Assembly: GCA_017470905.1 (NCBI GenBank)
Contig: JAFUXL010000027.1
Location: 1 to 36,275 of the forward strand
DNA from: Ruminococcus sp.
GTDB lineage: Bacteria; Bacillota; Clostridia; Oscillospirales; Ruminococcaceae
Length of the DNA: 36,275 bases
Direction of reading: 5' to 3'
Positions 17,513-26,503 of the stretch are shown here, piece after piece; positions within the stretch are counted from its first letter, which is position 1; every line of letters begins with the position of its first letter. The notes beneath the pieces are model-generated. The model saw only the letters and a list, made by a program, of their open reading frames with translations, was not told the origin of the DNA and searched no databases. A program made the translations under genes and the position numbers.

Positions 17513-19816
17513 ATGTCCGAAGAAAACAAAAGATTTGCTTCTCCCGCACCGCAGGAGATGAAAGTTTATGTCCCGGCTGCAGGCTCACAGGAAGAAGAAA
17601 CCGCTATTCAGCTAATAAGTAAAATTCCTGACTACGATGATAATTTCACTATCAAAGACATAATACAGAAGATTTTGCAGGATAACAAGCAGTACGACCT
17701 CAGCAAGATAATTTCGGCTTATGAATTTGCCGAGAATGCACACAAAGGTCAGAAACGTTCGTCAGGACAAGATTATATAATCCACCCCCTCACAGTCGCC
17801 TATATTCTCCTCGAATTCAGCATGGATACGGATACAATCTGTGCGGCTCTCCTGCACGATGTCGTTGAGGACACCTCCGCAACGCTCGATGATATAAAAA
17901 AGCGTTTCGGACAGGACGTTGCCCTCCTCGTTGACGGTGTTACAAAAATGAGCAAGGTTCCGACCAATACCAAGGAACAGCAGAGTGCGGAAAATATAAG
18001 AAAAATACTTATCGCAATGTATCAGGACGTGAGAGTTATACTCATAAAGCTTGCGGACAGACTTCACAATATGCGTACTCTGAAATACCGCCCGCGTTAC
18101 AAGCAGGTAAGCACCGCCGCCGAAACCATGAATATATACGTATCAATCGCCCACAGGCTCGGCATAAGGGCGATGAAGGAGGAGCTTGAGGATTTGTCCT
18201 TCCATTACCTCGACCCATACGGTTATGAGGAAGTTGAGAAAATGCTCGACAGACGAAAGGACGAACGAAAGAAAATCGTTGAGGACATCAAGGAGCGCAT
18301 AGCGCAGAGATGCAGTATGGTTCACTTTGAAGAACCGCCCATAATCGAGGGCAGAGTGAAAAGTATCTACAGCCTTTTCAAGAAAGTCCTTGTCAAGAAA
18401 AAAAATATGGACGAGATATATGACAAGTATGCCGTGAGAATAATCGTTTCAACAATTCCCGAATGTTACAACGTCCTTGGTATCATACATGATATGTTCA
18501 AGCCTGTTGACAACAGGTTCAAGGACTATATCTCAAAGCCGAAGGAGAATAAATACCAGTCTCTCCACACAACCGTTACAGGGGAGGAGGGCATACCCTT
18601 TGAAGTCCAGATAAGAACACGCCAGATGCATCAGATTGCCGAATACGGCGTTGCCGCACACTGGAAATACAAGGACGGTGTTATCACAAAGAACAGCGAG
18701 GATTCAAGACTTGCATGGATACGTCAGGTTCTCGAAGCCCAGCAGTCCGCAGACGATGTTGAAGAAATAGTAAGAGTAATAAAAAGCGATTTATCCCCCG
18801 AAGATATTGTCGTAATGACACCGAAAGGCAGGTCGATACAGCTCCCTGCAAAATCCAACTGCATAGACTTTGCCTATAAAGTCCATACAGAAGTCGGTCA
18901 CAAGACCATAGGCGCAAAGGTTGACGGAAGAATAGTTCCCCTCGACTATGAGCTGCAAACAGGTCAGATATGCGAGATAACCACCACGAAAGACCCCGAA
19001 AGAGGTCCCAACCGTGCATGGCTCAATATAGTCAAAACGAGTGAGGCACGCTCAAAAATAAGAGCATGGTTCAAAAAGGAATGTCGTGAGGATAATATCA
19101 TCGAGGGCAAAAAGGAGCTTTTAAAGGCTTTCAAGCGGAGCAGGATATACCTCAAGGAGGAACAGTTCACGGAATTTTTGCAGGAGGATTTCCGCCGGCA
19201 CAACTGCGAAACAATCGAGGATTTTTATGCCTCTGTCGGCTACGGCGGAATAAATCTCACAAATATAATACCGAGGCTTAAGGACAAATACGACAGGCTC
19301 TATATGGAAAATCCCGAAAGCGTTTCAGATGTCAACGCTCCGAAACGAACCGAAAAAAATCAGGGAAGCATAATCCTCGATGATATAAGCAACCTCGAAA
19401 AAAGCCCTGCACACTGCTGCAATCCTCTCCCCGGAGATGATATAATAGGCTTTATAACAAGGGGTCACGGTCTTAAAGTACACACAAAGAAGTGTACGAA
19501 TTATCTTTCGGCTCTGAAGAGGGGAAATCCCGAAGAGCTTGCAAGGTGGTGCAATATCTCATGGGCGGACGGCACCTGTTCCTCCGAACAGTCGAGAATA
19601 ACCGTTGTTGCGTCCGACCGTGTGGGTCTTGTATATAATATCACAGCCGTTCTGTCAGAGGCGAGAATACCGATAGTTCATTTGTCATCGAGAATTATGA
19701 AGAACGGAGATGCCATGATAGAATGTACGGTATCTGTGAAAAGCAAGGAACAGCTTGCAAGAATTTTCGAGAAGATAAAGAGTATAGAGGGTGTTATTTC
19801 CGTTGACAGAGCGTAA
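17513..19816 (+). CDS. relA: Bifunctional (p)ppGpp synthetase/hydrolase Rel
   Basis: A 767-aa protein; AAGGAGG is upstream of the ATG. Domains in order: HD hydrolase (about 70-200) with the metal site in LLHDVVEDT (near 115-120); RelA/SpoT synthetase (about 255-370) with RFKDYISKPK, YQSLHTTV and EVQIRT; TGS (about 430-490, VVMTPKGRSIQLP); a Zn-finger/CC segment with HCCNPLPGD (near 632) and a later Cys; and a C-terminal ACT domain (about 690-767). Both active sites look intact, so it should make and remove (p)ppGpp in response to uncharged tRNA on the ribosome. The N-terminus is about 50 residues longer than usual before the HD domain (MSEENKRFASPAPQEMKV). It is co-transcribed with recJ and followed by a terminator. 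Confidence 0.94.
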   Translation: MSEENKRFASPAPQEMKVYVPAAGSQEEETAIQLISKIPDYDDNFTIKDIIQKILQDNKQYDLSKIISAYEFAENAHKGQKRSSGQDYIIHPLTVAYILLEFSMDTDTICAALLHDVVEDTSATLDDIKKRFGQDVALLVDGVTKMSKVPTNTKEQQSAENIRKILIAMYQDVRVILIKLADRLHNMRTLKYRPRYKQVSTAAETMNIYVSIAHRLGIRAMKEELEDLSFHYLDPYGYEEVEKMLDRRKDERKKIVEDIKERIAQRCSMVHFEEPPIIEGRVKSIYSLFKKVLVKKKNMDEIYDKYAVRIIVSTIPECYNVLGIIHDMFKPVDNRFKDYISKPKENKYQSLHTTVTGEEGIPFEVQIRTRQMHQIAEYGVAAHWKYKDGVITKNSEDSRLAWIRQVLEAQQSADDVEEIVRVIKSDLSPEDIVVMTPKGRSIQLPAKSNCIDFAYKVHTEVGHKTIGAKVDGRIVPLDYELQTGQICEITTTKDPERGPNRAWLNIVKTSEARSKIRAWFKKECREDNIIEGKKELLKAFKRSRIYLKEEQFTEFLQEDFRRHNCETIEDFYASVGYGGINLTNIIPRLKDKYDRLYMENPESVSDVNAPKRTEKNQGSIILDDISNLEKSPAHCCNPLPGDDIIGFITRGHGLKVHTKKCTNYLSALKRGNPEELARWCNISWADGTCSSEQSRITVVASDRVGLVYNITAVLSEARIPIVHLSSRIMKNGDAMIECTVSVKSKEQLARIFEKIKSIEGVISVDRA

Positions 19817-19820
19817 GCTT

Positions 19821-19854
19821 AAATGCCGGTACATTCGGGTGTATCGGCATTTTT
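19821..19854 (+). terminator. Terminator of the recJ-rel operon
   Basis: A 13-bp stem AAATGCCGGTACA/TGTATCGGCATTT (one G-U pair) around TTCGGG is followed by a T run. The downstream methyltransferase frame is open through it, which is a reason to choose the later start at 19886. Confidence 0.88.
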
Positions 19855-19885
19855 AAATTATCAGAAATACTATGGAGGCAGTCCG

Positions 19886-21433
19886 ATGAGGAATTATTCA
19901 GACAATAAGAAAAGGGAGCTTTTAATATCGGCTCTTGAAAAATATCTCCCCGAAACGCTGACGGACGGGGAAATAAATTTCGACACTCTGCGTGAAACGC
20001 TCGGTATGTCCGAATATTATGAATTTACATGGGCAGGAAAGCAGAGTGTTCGCAGAGAAGCCGATGCTCCCGTCACGCACAGAGAACTGAAATATATCCC
20101 CGAAAAAAGCTTTAATCCCGATAATACGGAAAATATATATATAGAGGGCGACAACCTCGATGCATTGAAATTACTCCGCAGCGACTACGGCGGAAAAGTA
20201 AAGGTAATATACATCGACCCGCCGTATAACACGGGCAACAAGCTTGTGTATAACGATGATTTTTCCCTGACGAACAGGGAACTTGCCGAAATGTCGGGCA
20301 GGAGAGTAAAAGGCCCCCGTTTTCGTGAGGACTTGAAAAAAGGCTCTCTCATTCACACAAACTGGCTGAATATGATATATCCGAGACTTAAGGTTTCCCG
20401 TGAACTGCTTGCAGACAACGGGATTATATTTATCTCGATAGGCGAAAGGGAGATACATAATCTTCGTCAGATATGCGATGAAATATTCGGTGCGGAAAAT
20501 TATCTCAACCAGCTTATCTGGGTATCCAATATCACGGGACGGCAGATTTCCGGTCACGGTGCTGCGAAAACATATGAATACATACTCGTTTATGCAAAGG
20601 ATATAAGATGTGCGTGCAGCTTTTCCGTTGATATATTTTTCGCAAGGAATAAAATGCCCGATGCATATAAGGGCTTCAAAAAGGATATAAGAGAGGACGA
20701 AAGAGGAAAATTTGCAGTCGGCGATACGCTCTACAACCATAACAGAAAATTCAACGAGGAAACACGTCCAAATCTTGTCTTTTCCATATTTTACAATCCC
20801 CTTACGGGAGAGATACGCACGGGAGAGGTAAACGACGAAATAGAGGGATTTATAAAGCTCCCTCCTCATCCCAACGGCGACGGCATTCATAAATATCACG
20901 CATGGAGGTGGTCAAAAGAAAAAATCGCAAGAGAAAGCTATAACCTCATAGTCCTCCCTGTGAAAAAGGGATATGAAATATATACAAGGGTCAGAAATTT
21001 CAATAAGACCCTGCTGAAAGACCTGATAACCAATATTTCAAACGGTGACAAGGAATTGCAGAAATTATTCGGGGATAAAAAATATTTCGACTATCCGAAA
21101 TCCGTTGACCTTATTAAATTACTGATAGGCTCTGTAAAGGAAAATGATATTGTCCTCGATTTTTTCAGCGGAAGCTCGACAACCGCCCATGCCGTCATGG
21201 AACTTAATGCGGAGGACGGCGGAAAGAGAAAATTCATACTCGTTCAGCTCCCCGAAAATCCCGTCAGCAAAAGCGGCGCAGAAAGAGCAGGATATAAAAA
21301 TATATGCGAAATAGGAGAGGAACGCATACGCAGAGCAGTTGAAAAAATCCGTAAGGATAATCCGAATGCCGTTTTCGATGACGGTTTTAAGGTATTTGAA
21401 GTTGCGGATAAAAATGCAGGAGGAAATATATGA
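19886..21433 (+). CDS. Beta-class adenine-N6 DNA methyltransferase (modification subunit)
   Basis: A 515-aa product; the ATG at 19886 follows TGGAGG, while the longer frame from 19823 begins inside the rel terminator. Motif IV DPPYNTGN (about 110-117) precedes the SAM-binding motif I DFFSGSSTTAHA (about 425-436), the order of beta-class N6-adenine enzymes of the type III Mod/type II families. VQLPENPVSKSGAERAGYKNI near the C-terminus is also typical of Mod-like enzymes. The target recognition part lies between the motifs and is short, so the protein is smaller than most type III Mod subunits (about 600-700 aa). The partner nuclease overlaps by four bases (ATGA) and is small without helicase motifs, so a type II-like system is favoured over type III. 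The recognition sequence cannot be read from the protein. Confidence 0.88.
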   Translation: MRNYSDNKKRELLISALEKYLPETLTDGEINFDTLRETLGMSEYYEFTWAGKQSVRREADAPVTHRELKYIPEKSFNPDNTENIYIEGDNLDALKLLRSDYGGKVKVIYIDPPYNTGNKLVYNDDFSLTNRELAEMSGRRVKGPRFREDLKKGSLIHTNWLNMIYPRLKVSRELLADNGIIFISIGEREIHNLRQICDEIFGAENYLNQLIWVSNITGRQISGHGAAKTYEYILVYAKDIRCACSFSVDIFFARNKMPDAYKGFKKDIREDERGKFAVGDTLYNHNRKFNEETRPNLVFSIFYNPLTGEIRTGEVNDEIEGFIKLPPHPNGDGIHKYHAWRWSKEKIARESYNLIVLPVKKGYEIYTRVRNFNKTLLKDLITNISNGDKELQKLFGDKKYFDYPKSVDLIKLLIGSVKENDIVLDFFSGSSTTAHAVMELNAEDGGKRKFILVQLPENPVSKSGAERAGYKNICEIGEERIRRAVEKIRKDNPNAVFDDGFKVFEVADKNAGGNI

Positions 21434-22305
21434 TAAATTCAAGAAAAAAATTATCTCCCGAAGAGCATATCACGCTCTACTGGTACAGCCTTGCGGTTGA
21501 GGGCGCAAATTTAAAATATGAGGACTTCCGCATAACGGAGTCTCTCATAAACCGCTTCAATAAATATATGTCCGACTGGAGCAGGAATTTTCAGAATAAT
21601 CCGGCAAGGTTTGAAAAGCCAGTTGACTGGGATATTCAAAGACCGAAAACAGAATATTTCAGCAACCAGCTGCAAAAGGGTCACGAATTTGAAGTATGGG
21701 CAGAAGAGGAATTTAAAAAATACGGCATAGACATCGGCAGCTACAATGACGAAAAGGGTCAGTTTTCGGGTGAGAACAAGGCAGGAATTGAGATAAAGCA
21801 CGATATGAGATTTAAGGAAACGGGAAATCTCTATATCGAATACAAAGAGCGTCTGCGTTCGTCACAGCCCTGGGTCAACGGGGGAATACTCAAGGACGAC
21901 AATACAAAATACTGGCTTATCGGCGATACGAACAGGTATTTCATCTTTGAAAAGCAGGCTCTCATCGGGATATATCAAAGGCTTGCAAATAACGAAACGG
22001 TTTCGGGCTGCAAAATGACAGCGGAGAAACAGAACGGCACTTCAATGGGCTTCATAATGAATATGCAGGCGAGCAGGAAAATTCTTTTCGCAGGCAGTAT
22101 AGACGAATTTGTCAGAAAAACCAATCCGTCCGCAAAGTCTCCTGACATTTACTATGCGATAAATTCATTCTATCACGGCAGCAGGGATTGCAGATATATA
22201 AAAAACAAAAGCGATGAATTTATCACATTATTCCAATCACAGCAGGAGGCGGAGGCGGCAGGCTTCGCCCGATGCGGCAATCCCAGATGTTTCTGTGTAA
22301 AATAA
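21430..22305 (+). CDS. Putative PD-(D/E)xK restriction endonuclease with Cys-rich Zn-like tail
   Basis: A 291-aa protein coupled to the methyltransferase by an ATGA overlap. The middle has a nuclease-like core: GIEIKHD (D about 124), then LYIEYKER (E-x-K near 135-138), preceded by a helix GHEFEVWAEEEF with Glu residues, which fits PD-(D/E)xK folds. The last 45 residues (FYHGSRDCRYIKNK through FARCGNPRCFC) resemble the metal-binding tail of Ada-like or nuclease-linked zinc modules: one Cys in DCRYI and three in CGNPRCFC. It probably cuts DNA left unmethylated by its partner. There are no ATPase or helicase motifs, so ATP-independent type II cleavage is expected. The catalytic residues are assigned by eye only. 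Confidence 0.65.
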   Translation: MINSRKKLSPEEHITLYWYSLAVEGANLKYEDFRITESLINRFNKYMSDWSRNFQNNPARFEKPVDWDIQRPKTEYFSNQLQKGHEFEVWAEEEFKKYGIDIGSYNDEKGQFSGENKAGIEIKHDMRFKETGNLYIEYKERLRSSQPWVNGGILKDDNTKYWLIGDTNRYFIFEKQALIGIYQRLANNETVSGCKMTAEKQNGTSMGFIMNMQASRKILFAGSIDEFVRKTNPSAKSPDIYYAINSFYHGSRDCRYIKNKSDEFITLFQSQQEAEAAGFARCGNPRCFCVK

Positions 22306-22406
22306 TTTCCTTTTTTATTATATATCGGTAACTTAGCAAATCTGAAATTTTTCTGAAAATTTTTGGAATATATTGTGAAAAATATATAAAAATTCCTTGA
22401 TTTATA

Positions 22407-22435
22407 TTGAATTTTTTTGCTTTATATGGTATAAT
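22407..22435 (+). promoter_or_regulatory. Promoter of the FN3 lipoprotein gene
   Basis: TTGAAT (22407-22412), a 17-base spacer and TATAAT (22430-22435), in a strongly AT-rich stretch after the restriction gene. Confidence 0.75.
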
Positions 22436-22487
22436 CTGTATGAAATACGTGAATGTATTGACAGAGTAAACATGAAAGGACAACTGT

Positions 22488-23630
22488 ATGAAACATATAA
22501 AGCCAATACTTCTTTTTCTCGGAATGATGCTCGCATTTTATTCCTGTTCCGATACTGATGAAAATATCTCACAGCCCGAAACCATAGTGCAGAACGAAGA
22601 AATGGCAAGGGCAGGAAATTCCGGGGATATTATTCACCGGACAACCGCAGCGGAAACCACTGTCACAACCACAACAATTACTTCAACAACCACAGTGGAA
22701 ACCACCGTTACCACCGAAATAACCACCTCTTCACAGACCGAAACGGAAACCACGTCCACCTCCGAGACAAGCACCACAACAGCCGAAACCACCGAAACCA
22801 CCTCTTCATCGGAGACTTCAACGACAACGGAAACGACAACCTCATCGGAAACCACCACCACCACAGCCATGCCTGCGGTAACGGTCAAAAATCTCAATGT
22901 CTCGACCATTTCCGTTTCCTGTCTTAAGGTAACATGGGACGAGGAAGAGGACAGGGAATACAATGTCTTTGTCGATACAGATGCGGAATATGCGGAGAAT
23001 ATGCATTTAGTCTATAAGGACAATACACGCCTTTACATCACGGGACTGAGAGAAAATTCCTATTACGATATAACTGTCATACCTGTCGCAAATCAGGGCG
23101 AAACGGCAGTTTCTTCAACGGTTGAGGGGCATACCGAACAGGTTGAAGTCGTCTATGATTTCGATGAGGACGAAGAGGCTCACGAACAATATGACGATGG
23201 CAACAACACCGATTTCTTTGCAGGTGAAAGCTCCCTCGGACTTACCGCAGACCCGTCAAGAAGTGCAATTGCAGGCGCAATAAACGACCCTATAACCGAT
23301 ACGGGAATATGCCGAGACGAATACGGCGACTACTGCTGTGCAATGGGTACATATTTCGGATACTGCTGGGACAGATTTCTCGTTACCTTTGAGAACGGTC
23401 AGCAGATAACGGTCAAGATATGCGACTCAAAGGGCGACAGGTGGTATCATGAGTTTGGCGGATACGAAAACAACCACAATATTATAGAATTTATCTGGTA
23501 CGGCGCAGCTCCGCCAGCAGGTGTTGCTTTTACGGGAACATGGAGCAGCTATATATGGAACGGTCTTGACTTCACGCACATAGAGTCTATCCAGAAGATA
23601 AACTACCCCGAAAACACCGTGGAATACTGA
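22488..23630 (+). CDS. Secreted Thr-rich lipoprotein with a fibronectin type III domain
   Basis: A 380-aa exported protein; GAAAGGA lies before the ATG. Residues 1-20 form a signal sequence ending at Cys20 (AFYSC), a loose lipobox that suggests lipid anchoring. Residues about 52-128 are almost entirely Thr, Ser and Glu (many TTT and ETT units), a flexible and probably glycosylated spacer. Residues about 131-217 form an FN3-like domain (SVSCLKVTWDEE, LYITGLRENSYYDITVIPV). After an acidic linker, the C-terminal 120 residues make a separate domain with several Cys and Trp (CCAMGTYFGYCW, TVKICDSKGDRW), which I do not recognise; it may be a small beta-barrel or binding domain. It stands alone under its own promoter, convergent with the lectin-domain gene. 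A surface adhesion or substrate-binding role is inference. Confidence 0.65.
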   Translation: MKHIKPILLFLGMMLAFYSCSDTDENISQPETIVQNEEMARAGNSGDIIHRTTAAETTVTTTTITSTTTVETTVTTEITTSSQTETETTSTSETSTTTAETTETTSSSETSTTTETTTSSETTTTTAMPAVTVKNLNVSTISVSCLKVTWDEEEDREYNVFVDTDAEYAENMHLVYKDNTRLYITGLRENSYYDITVIPVANQGETAVSSTVEGHTEQVEVVYDFDEDEEAHEQYDDGNNTDFFAGESSLGLTADPSRSAIAGAINDPITDTGICRDEYGDYCCAMGTYFGYCWDRFLVTFENGQQITVKICDSKGDRWYHEFGGYENNHNIIEFIWYGAAPPAGVAFTGTWSSYIWNGLDFTHIESIQKINYPENTVEY

Positions 23631-23631
23631 T

Positions 23632-23666
23632 AAAAAATCAAGCTCTCCCTTTTTCGGGGAGAGCTT
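23632..23666. terminator. Terminator between convergent FN3 lipoprotein and lectin-domain genes
   Basis: A 10-bp stem AAGCTCTCCC/GGGAGAGCTT. On the minus strand it is followed by a T6 tract (from 23632-23637), making a strong terminator for the seven-gene minus operon. On the plus strand the T run is weak. Confidence 0.85.
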
Positions 23667-23669
23667 ATA

Positions 23670-24764
23670 TTATTCGTCAATCTCGCATATATAGCCGAAA
23701 TATTCATGCTTATAGGTACTGAGACTTGTGTTGCTGTTGTCGTTGAAGCTCCAGTTATCCTTTATATTCCAGAGCATAATGTACGGTTCAACGGTAGCCC
23801 TGTCACGGTCATAGCCCGAAGGTTCGCCCTCGTACCATAAACCGTTATCATAGATAAAATCAAGCGACGAGCCGTCCGTCCATGATGCGGTAACAGAGCC
23901 GTCCGACATGGACGTTTTTCCGCCGAGCCAGAGATAGCGCAGATTTAAACCCTGAAGGCTTCTGATAATCTCGTCATATTCCTGTCTGCTCTTGATATAG
24001 GCGAGATGACCGCCCTTTTCCTGACATTCCTGTTCAGCCTGTTCCCACGTGCAGGCACCTATGCATATGATAAATCTTTTATTCTGCACGGGTGGGTCTG
24101 TCGGTGGTTCAGCGACCTCAACGGAGATTTTATCCTCCTCGGTGACAGGTTCTGTTTCGGGGACGGTTTCAGGGATGGTTTCGGGTTCTGTTTCGGGAGC
24201 GGGTTCAGGCTCCTGTTCGGGTTCATCCTCCGGAACATCTTCGGAAATTTCCTCCTGCGGTTCTGTAAGTATATTTTCCTCGTCCTGCGGAGAGGGTGAC
24301 TGTTCACTGCTGTCCGAAAAAACCGAGATACTGCTGTTGCGTGAAAACATTGTTGTGTCGGGATTTTTAGTGACAAGAAAATAATATGCCGCTGCGGAGC
24401 ATACTATAACAAATGCAAACGCACCGAGTGAAGCCGTCACGATTTTTGAAAGCGAATGCTTCGGACCTTGCGTATCCGTAAGATTTGTACCGTATGTAAT
24501 CCTTGTGTCGTCAGTATTTTTATTATTATTGTCCTGCGACGGCGGAGCAGGCGGTTCGCCGTTATTAACGGGGGGAGTCTGATGATTTGCCGGCGGAGCA
24601 GGAGGAACAATACTTATAGAGTCCTCATCGGGTTTTTCGACTGCATTTGACTGCAAGTCGGTATTTTTTTTCGCAGACGGACTTCCTATCAGTGTCATTC
24701 CGCAGTTAAGGCAGAAAAATTTGCTGTCATCAAATTCACTTCCGCAGTTCGGACATTTTTTCAT
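23670..24764 (-). CDS. Zinc-ribbon, transmembrane, C-type-lectin-domain protein
   Basis: A 364-aa protein; AGAGGTGAT precedes the ATG. Residues 1-22 are a zinc ribbon with two CxxC pairs (C4, C7, C18, C21). Residues 48-80 are rich in Pro and Asn. One membrane span lies at about 107-131. Residues 150-225 are a Glu/Pro/Thr spacer of PETEPE-type repeats. Residues about 237-362 are a C-type-lectin-like domain: WEQAEQECQEKGGHLAYI, then YLWLGG, W-TDG, a GEPSG loop, an aromatic-rich NWSFND strand and a final YIC. The ribbon should be cytoplasmic and the lectin domain outside. Bacterial C-type lectin folds bind proteins or glycans. It is the last gene of the operon, 32 bases after the helical membrane protein, so it may be the surface-exposed part of that system. 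Confidence 0.78.
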   Translation of the reverse strand: MKKCPNCGSEFDDSKFFCLNCGMTLIGSPSAKKNTDLQSNAVEKPDEDSISIVPPAPPANHQTPPVNNGEPPAPPSQDNNNKNTDDTRITYGTNLTDTQGPKHSLSKIVTASLGAFAFVIVCSAAAYYFLVTKNPDTTMFSRNSSISVFSDSSEQSPSPQDEENILTEPQEEISEDVPEDEPEQEPEPAPETEPETIPETVPETEPVTEEDKISVEVAEPPTDPPVQNKRFIICIGACTWEQAEQECQEKGGHLAYIKSRQEYDEIIRSLQGLNLRYLWLGGKTSMSDGSVTASWTDGSSLDFIYDNGLWYEGEPSGYDRDRATVEPYIMLWNIKDNWSFNDNSNTSLSTYKHEYFGYICEIDE

Positions 24765-24796
24765 ATAATCACCTCTTGCTAAAAATCGGGAGTTTT

Positions 24797-26503
24797 TCAG
24801 ATTTTTCCAAATTCCGCCTTAATATCGTCAAAGCGGCTGTCGTTTTCGGAAAATTCCCTTTCATAATTTTCAAAGTCTCCGAGTATCTGTGCGAAAGCGT
24901 CCTTTGTATTCTGCGCCTCGATTTCGCAGTCCTTTATTATTTTTTCCTTGAGCCGACTGGAGAGAATTATTTTCATGACACCGCCGAAAATACCTCCTGC
25001 CGCAAGCACAAACATCACGGGTGTCCTCAGCATTACCGCTCCTATTACCGCAAGGAGGGCAATTCCGAACATAACGAATGCAGAAAGCAGCTTGACGTTT
25101 GAAAGCAGGGTCTGTTCCTTTTGTTTGTAATGGGCTTCTATTTTTGAGATTTCCTGCGAGGGATTTGAAAAATCCGCATTGGATTCGTATTCGCCGATTT
25201 TTATATTAAAATTTTTACGGCAGCGTGAGCGGTATTCCTTAACCTTTTTTTCTATTGCGGAGAAGTGAAAATTTTTCGAGAGTGTAAACATATTTTTTCT
25301 CTCTGCCGCACCGGTATCGTCTGTCGGGTGGTATATCCAGTCAGTCATTTCGTTTATAATATCGAATTTGTTGCGGTTATGTTCGAGATAATCGTTATAA
25401 GCCCTTTCCGCCGACTGCGTATCGCCCTGATGGGAGATTATATATTCGTTTTTCAGAATTTCGTTTCTGACATTTTTCTCCGAGAGATTTGCACGCTTTA
25501 CAACATCGTCCATGAATGAATTTAAATAATTTCTTTTCTCCTCATCAGAAACATTTTTAATTCTTGCCAGCATTTCGAGGTAATTCAGATTAGTCCTTGC
25601 CGCATTGAGCTGTCTGAGAAGAAAATCCTTTTCCGTGCAGTATTTTGAAAGCACGGGATAATTCATAGAACCGCTGACACGGTACATATTCAGGCAAGCC
25701 ATGATTTTTGCGACAACCATTTCTTCATTGAAGCCTGCCGATGCAATACATTCATTAACAAGCTGTCTGATGTAATTTTCAGCCGCATCCGTTACGGCAA
25801 CATCGGGCTTTTCGCCAAGAGTTCCGGCCGCAATCGAAAAGAAAAGCAGCATATCCTTCTGGTCTTCGCCCGTGTGTTCGCACTGTATGTAGGATTCAAA
25901 CCATTTCAGTGCAGGTTCGCTCCTGCCCAGACGCAGATAAAACGCAAAGAGAAATATACTCGTGCTTTTGAGGTCAAGCTCGCAGGCTCTCTCAACGGCT
26001 TTCTGCGCTGTTGTCCTGTCGTCATTTTTCCATGACATAATCGCAAGGAGTACACAGGTAAGCCAGTAATCGGGAAGCTGGAGGTGCTGTACCTCCACGG
26101 CTTTCATGAGTGTCCTGTCGCTTACAAAGCTGACCTCTATGTTATTCAGCATAGCCTCCACAATTTTGCGGACGGCACGGTAATTCGCAAATTCGTAATA
26201 TATTTTATTCTGACATTCACGGATTTTTTTATTTGCAAGCTCTATTCTCTTGTATCTTTCATACATTTTTTCGACTTCGCCCTCAAGCTCATAGGCTCTT
26301 ACGGCGATTGAATGCGAGTCATCCACACGGTTTCCGCCGTCGTGCAGGGTAGTATTTATTCTGTTCGAGAGCCTGTTCCACCTGCCCGATGCATTGTCAA
26401 CACCGACAGACAGTTCGTTCAGCTCACTCCTGAGTTCGTAATTTATTCTCTCCTGTTCGGAGATTTTGCTTCTTATAAGACTGATGTCTCCGTCAATACT
26501 CAA
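24797..26503 (-). CDS. Helical-repeat membrane protein, paralogue 3 of the AAA+ operon
   Basis: A 568-aa protein read from a TTG start that overlaps the ATPase stop by four bases (TTGA), with GGAGGGTGA upstream. The N-terminal 105 residues are coiled-coil-like helices. Residues about 110-260 hold TPR-like pairs with the signature PDYWLTCVLLAIMSWKND and FAFYLRLGRSEPALKWFE, shared with the two paralogues at 28805 and 30460. A HQGDTQSAERAYNDY segment recurs in all three. Two membrane spans lie at about 472-514, close together, followed by a 54-residue charged helical tail. Both ends should be cytoplasmic. I do not recognise a named family. The triplication beside a single AAA+ ATPase suggests subunits of one hetero-oligomeric membrane complex. 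Confidence 0.7.
   Translation of the reverse strand: MSIDGDISLIRSKISEQERINYELRSELNELSVGVDNASGRWNRLSNRINTTLHDGGNRVDDSHSIAVRAYELEGEVEKMYERYKRIELANKKIRECQNKIYYEFANYRAVRKIVEAMLNNIEVSFVSDRTLMKAVEVQHLQLPDYWLTCVLLAIMSWKNDDRTTAQKAVERACELDLKSTSIFLFAFYLRLGRSEPALKWFESYIQCEHTGEDQKDMLLFFSIAAGTLGEKPDVAVTDAAENYIRQLVNECIASAGFNEEMVVAKIMACLNMYRVSGSMNYPVLSKYCTEKDFLLRQLNAARTNLNYLEMLARIKNVSDEEKRNYLNSFMDDVVKRANLSEKNVRNEILKNEYIISHQGDTQSAERAYNDYLEHNRNKFDIINEMTDWIYHPTDDTGAAERKNMFTLSKNFHFSAIEKKVKEYRSRCRKNFNIKIGEYESNADFSNPSQEISKIEAHYKQKEQTLLSNVKLLSAFVMFGIALLAVIGAVMLRTPVMFVLAAGGIFGGVMKIILSSRLKEKIIKDCEIEAQNTKDAFAQILGDFENYEREFSENDSRFDDIKAEFGKI

Noticed and set aside
19823-19885. Upstream extension of the methyltransferase
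   Set aside because: Those 21 codons lie in the rel terminator hairpin, and a proper ribosome site precedes the ATG at 19886.
20171-20899. 242-codon minus-strand frame opposite the methyltransferase
   Set aside because: It lies across the DPPY-containing gene and has no recognisable domain.
22640-22870. Tandem DNA repeat or CRISPR-like array
   Set aside because: It is coding sequence for a Thr/Ser/Glu-rich stalk with varied codons; no regular repeat-spacer spacing.
23670-24000. Diversity-generating retroelement target (C-type lectin domain)
   Set aside because: No reverse transcriptase gene or template repeat is seen in the window; the lectin domain alone is not enough.
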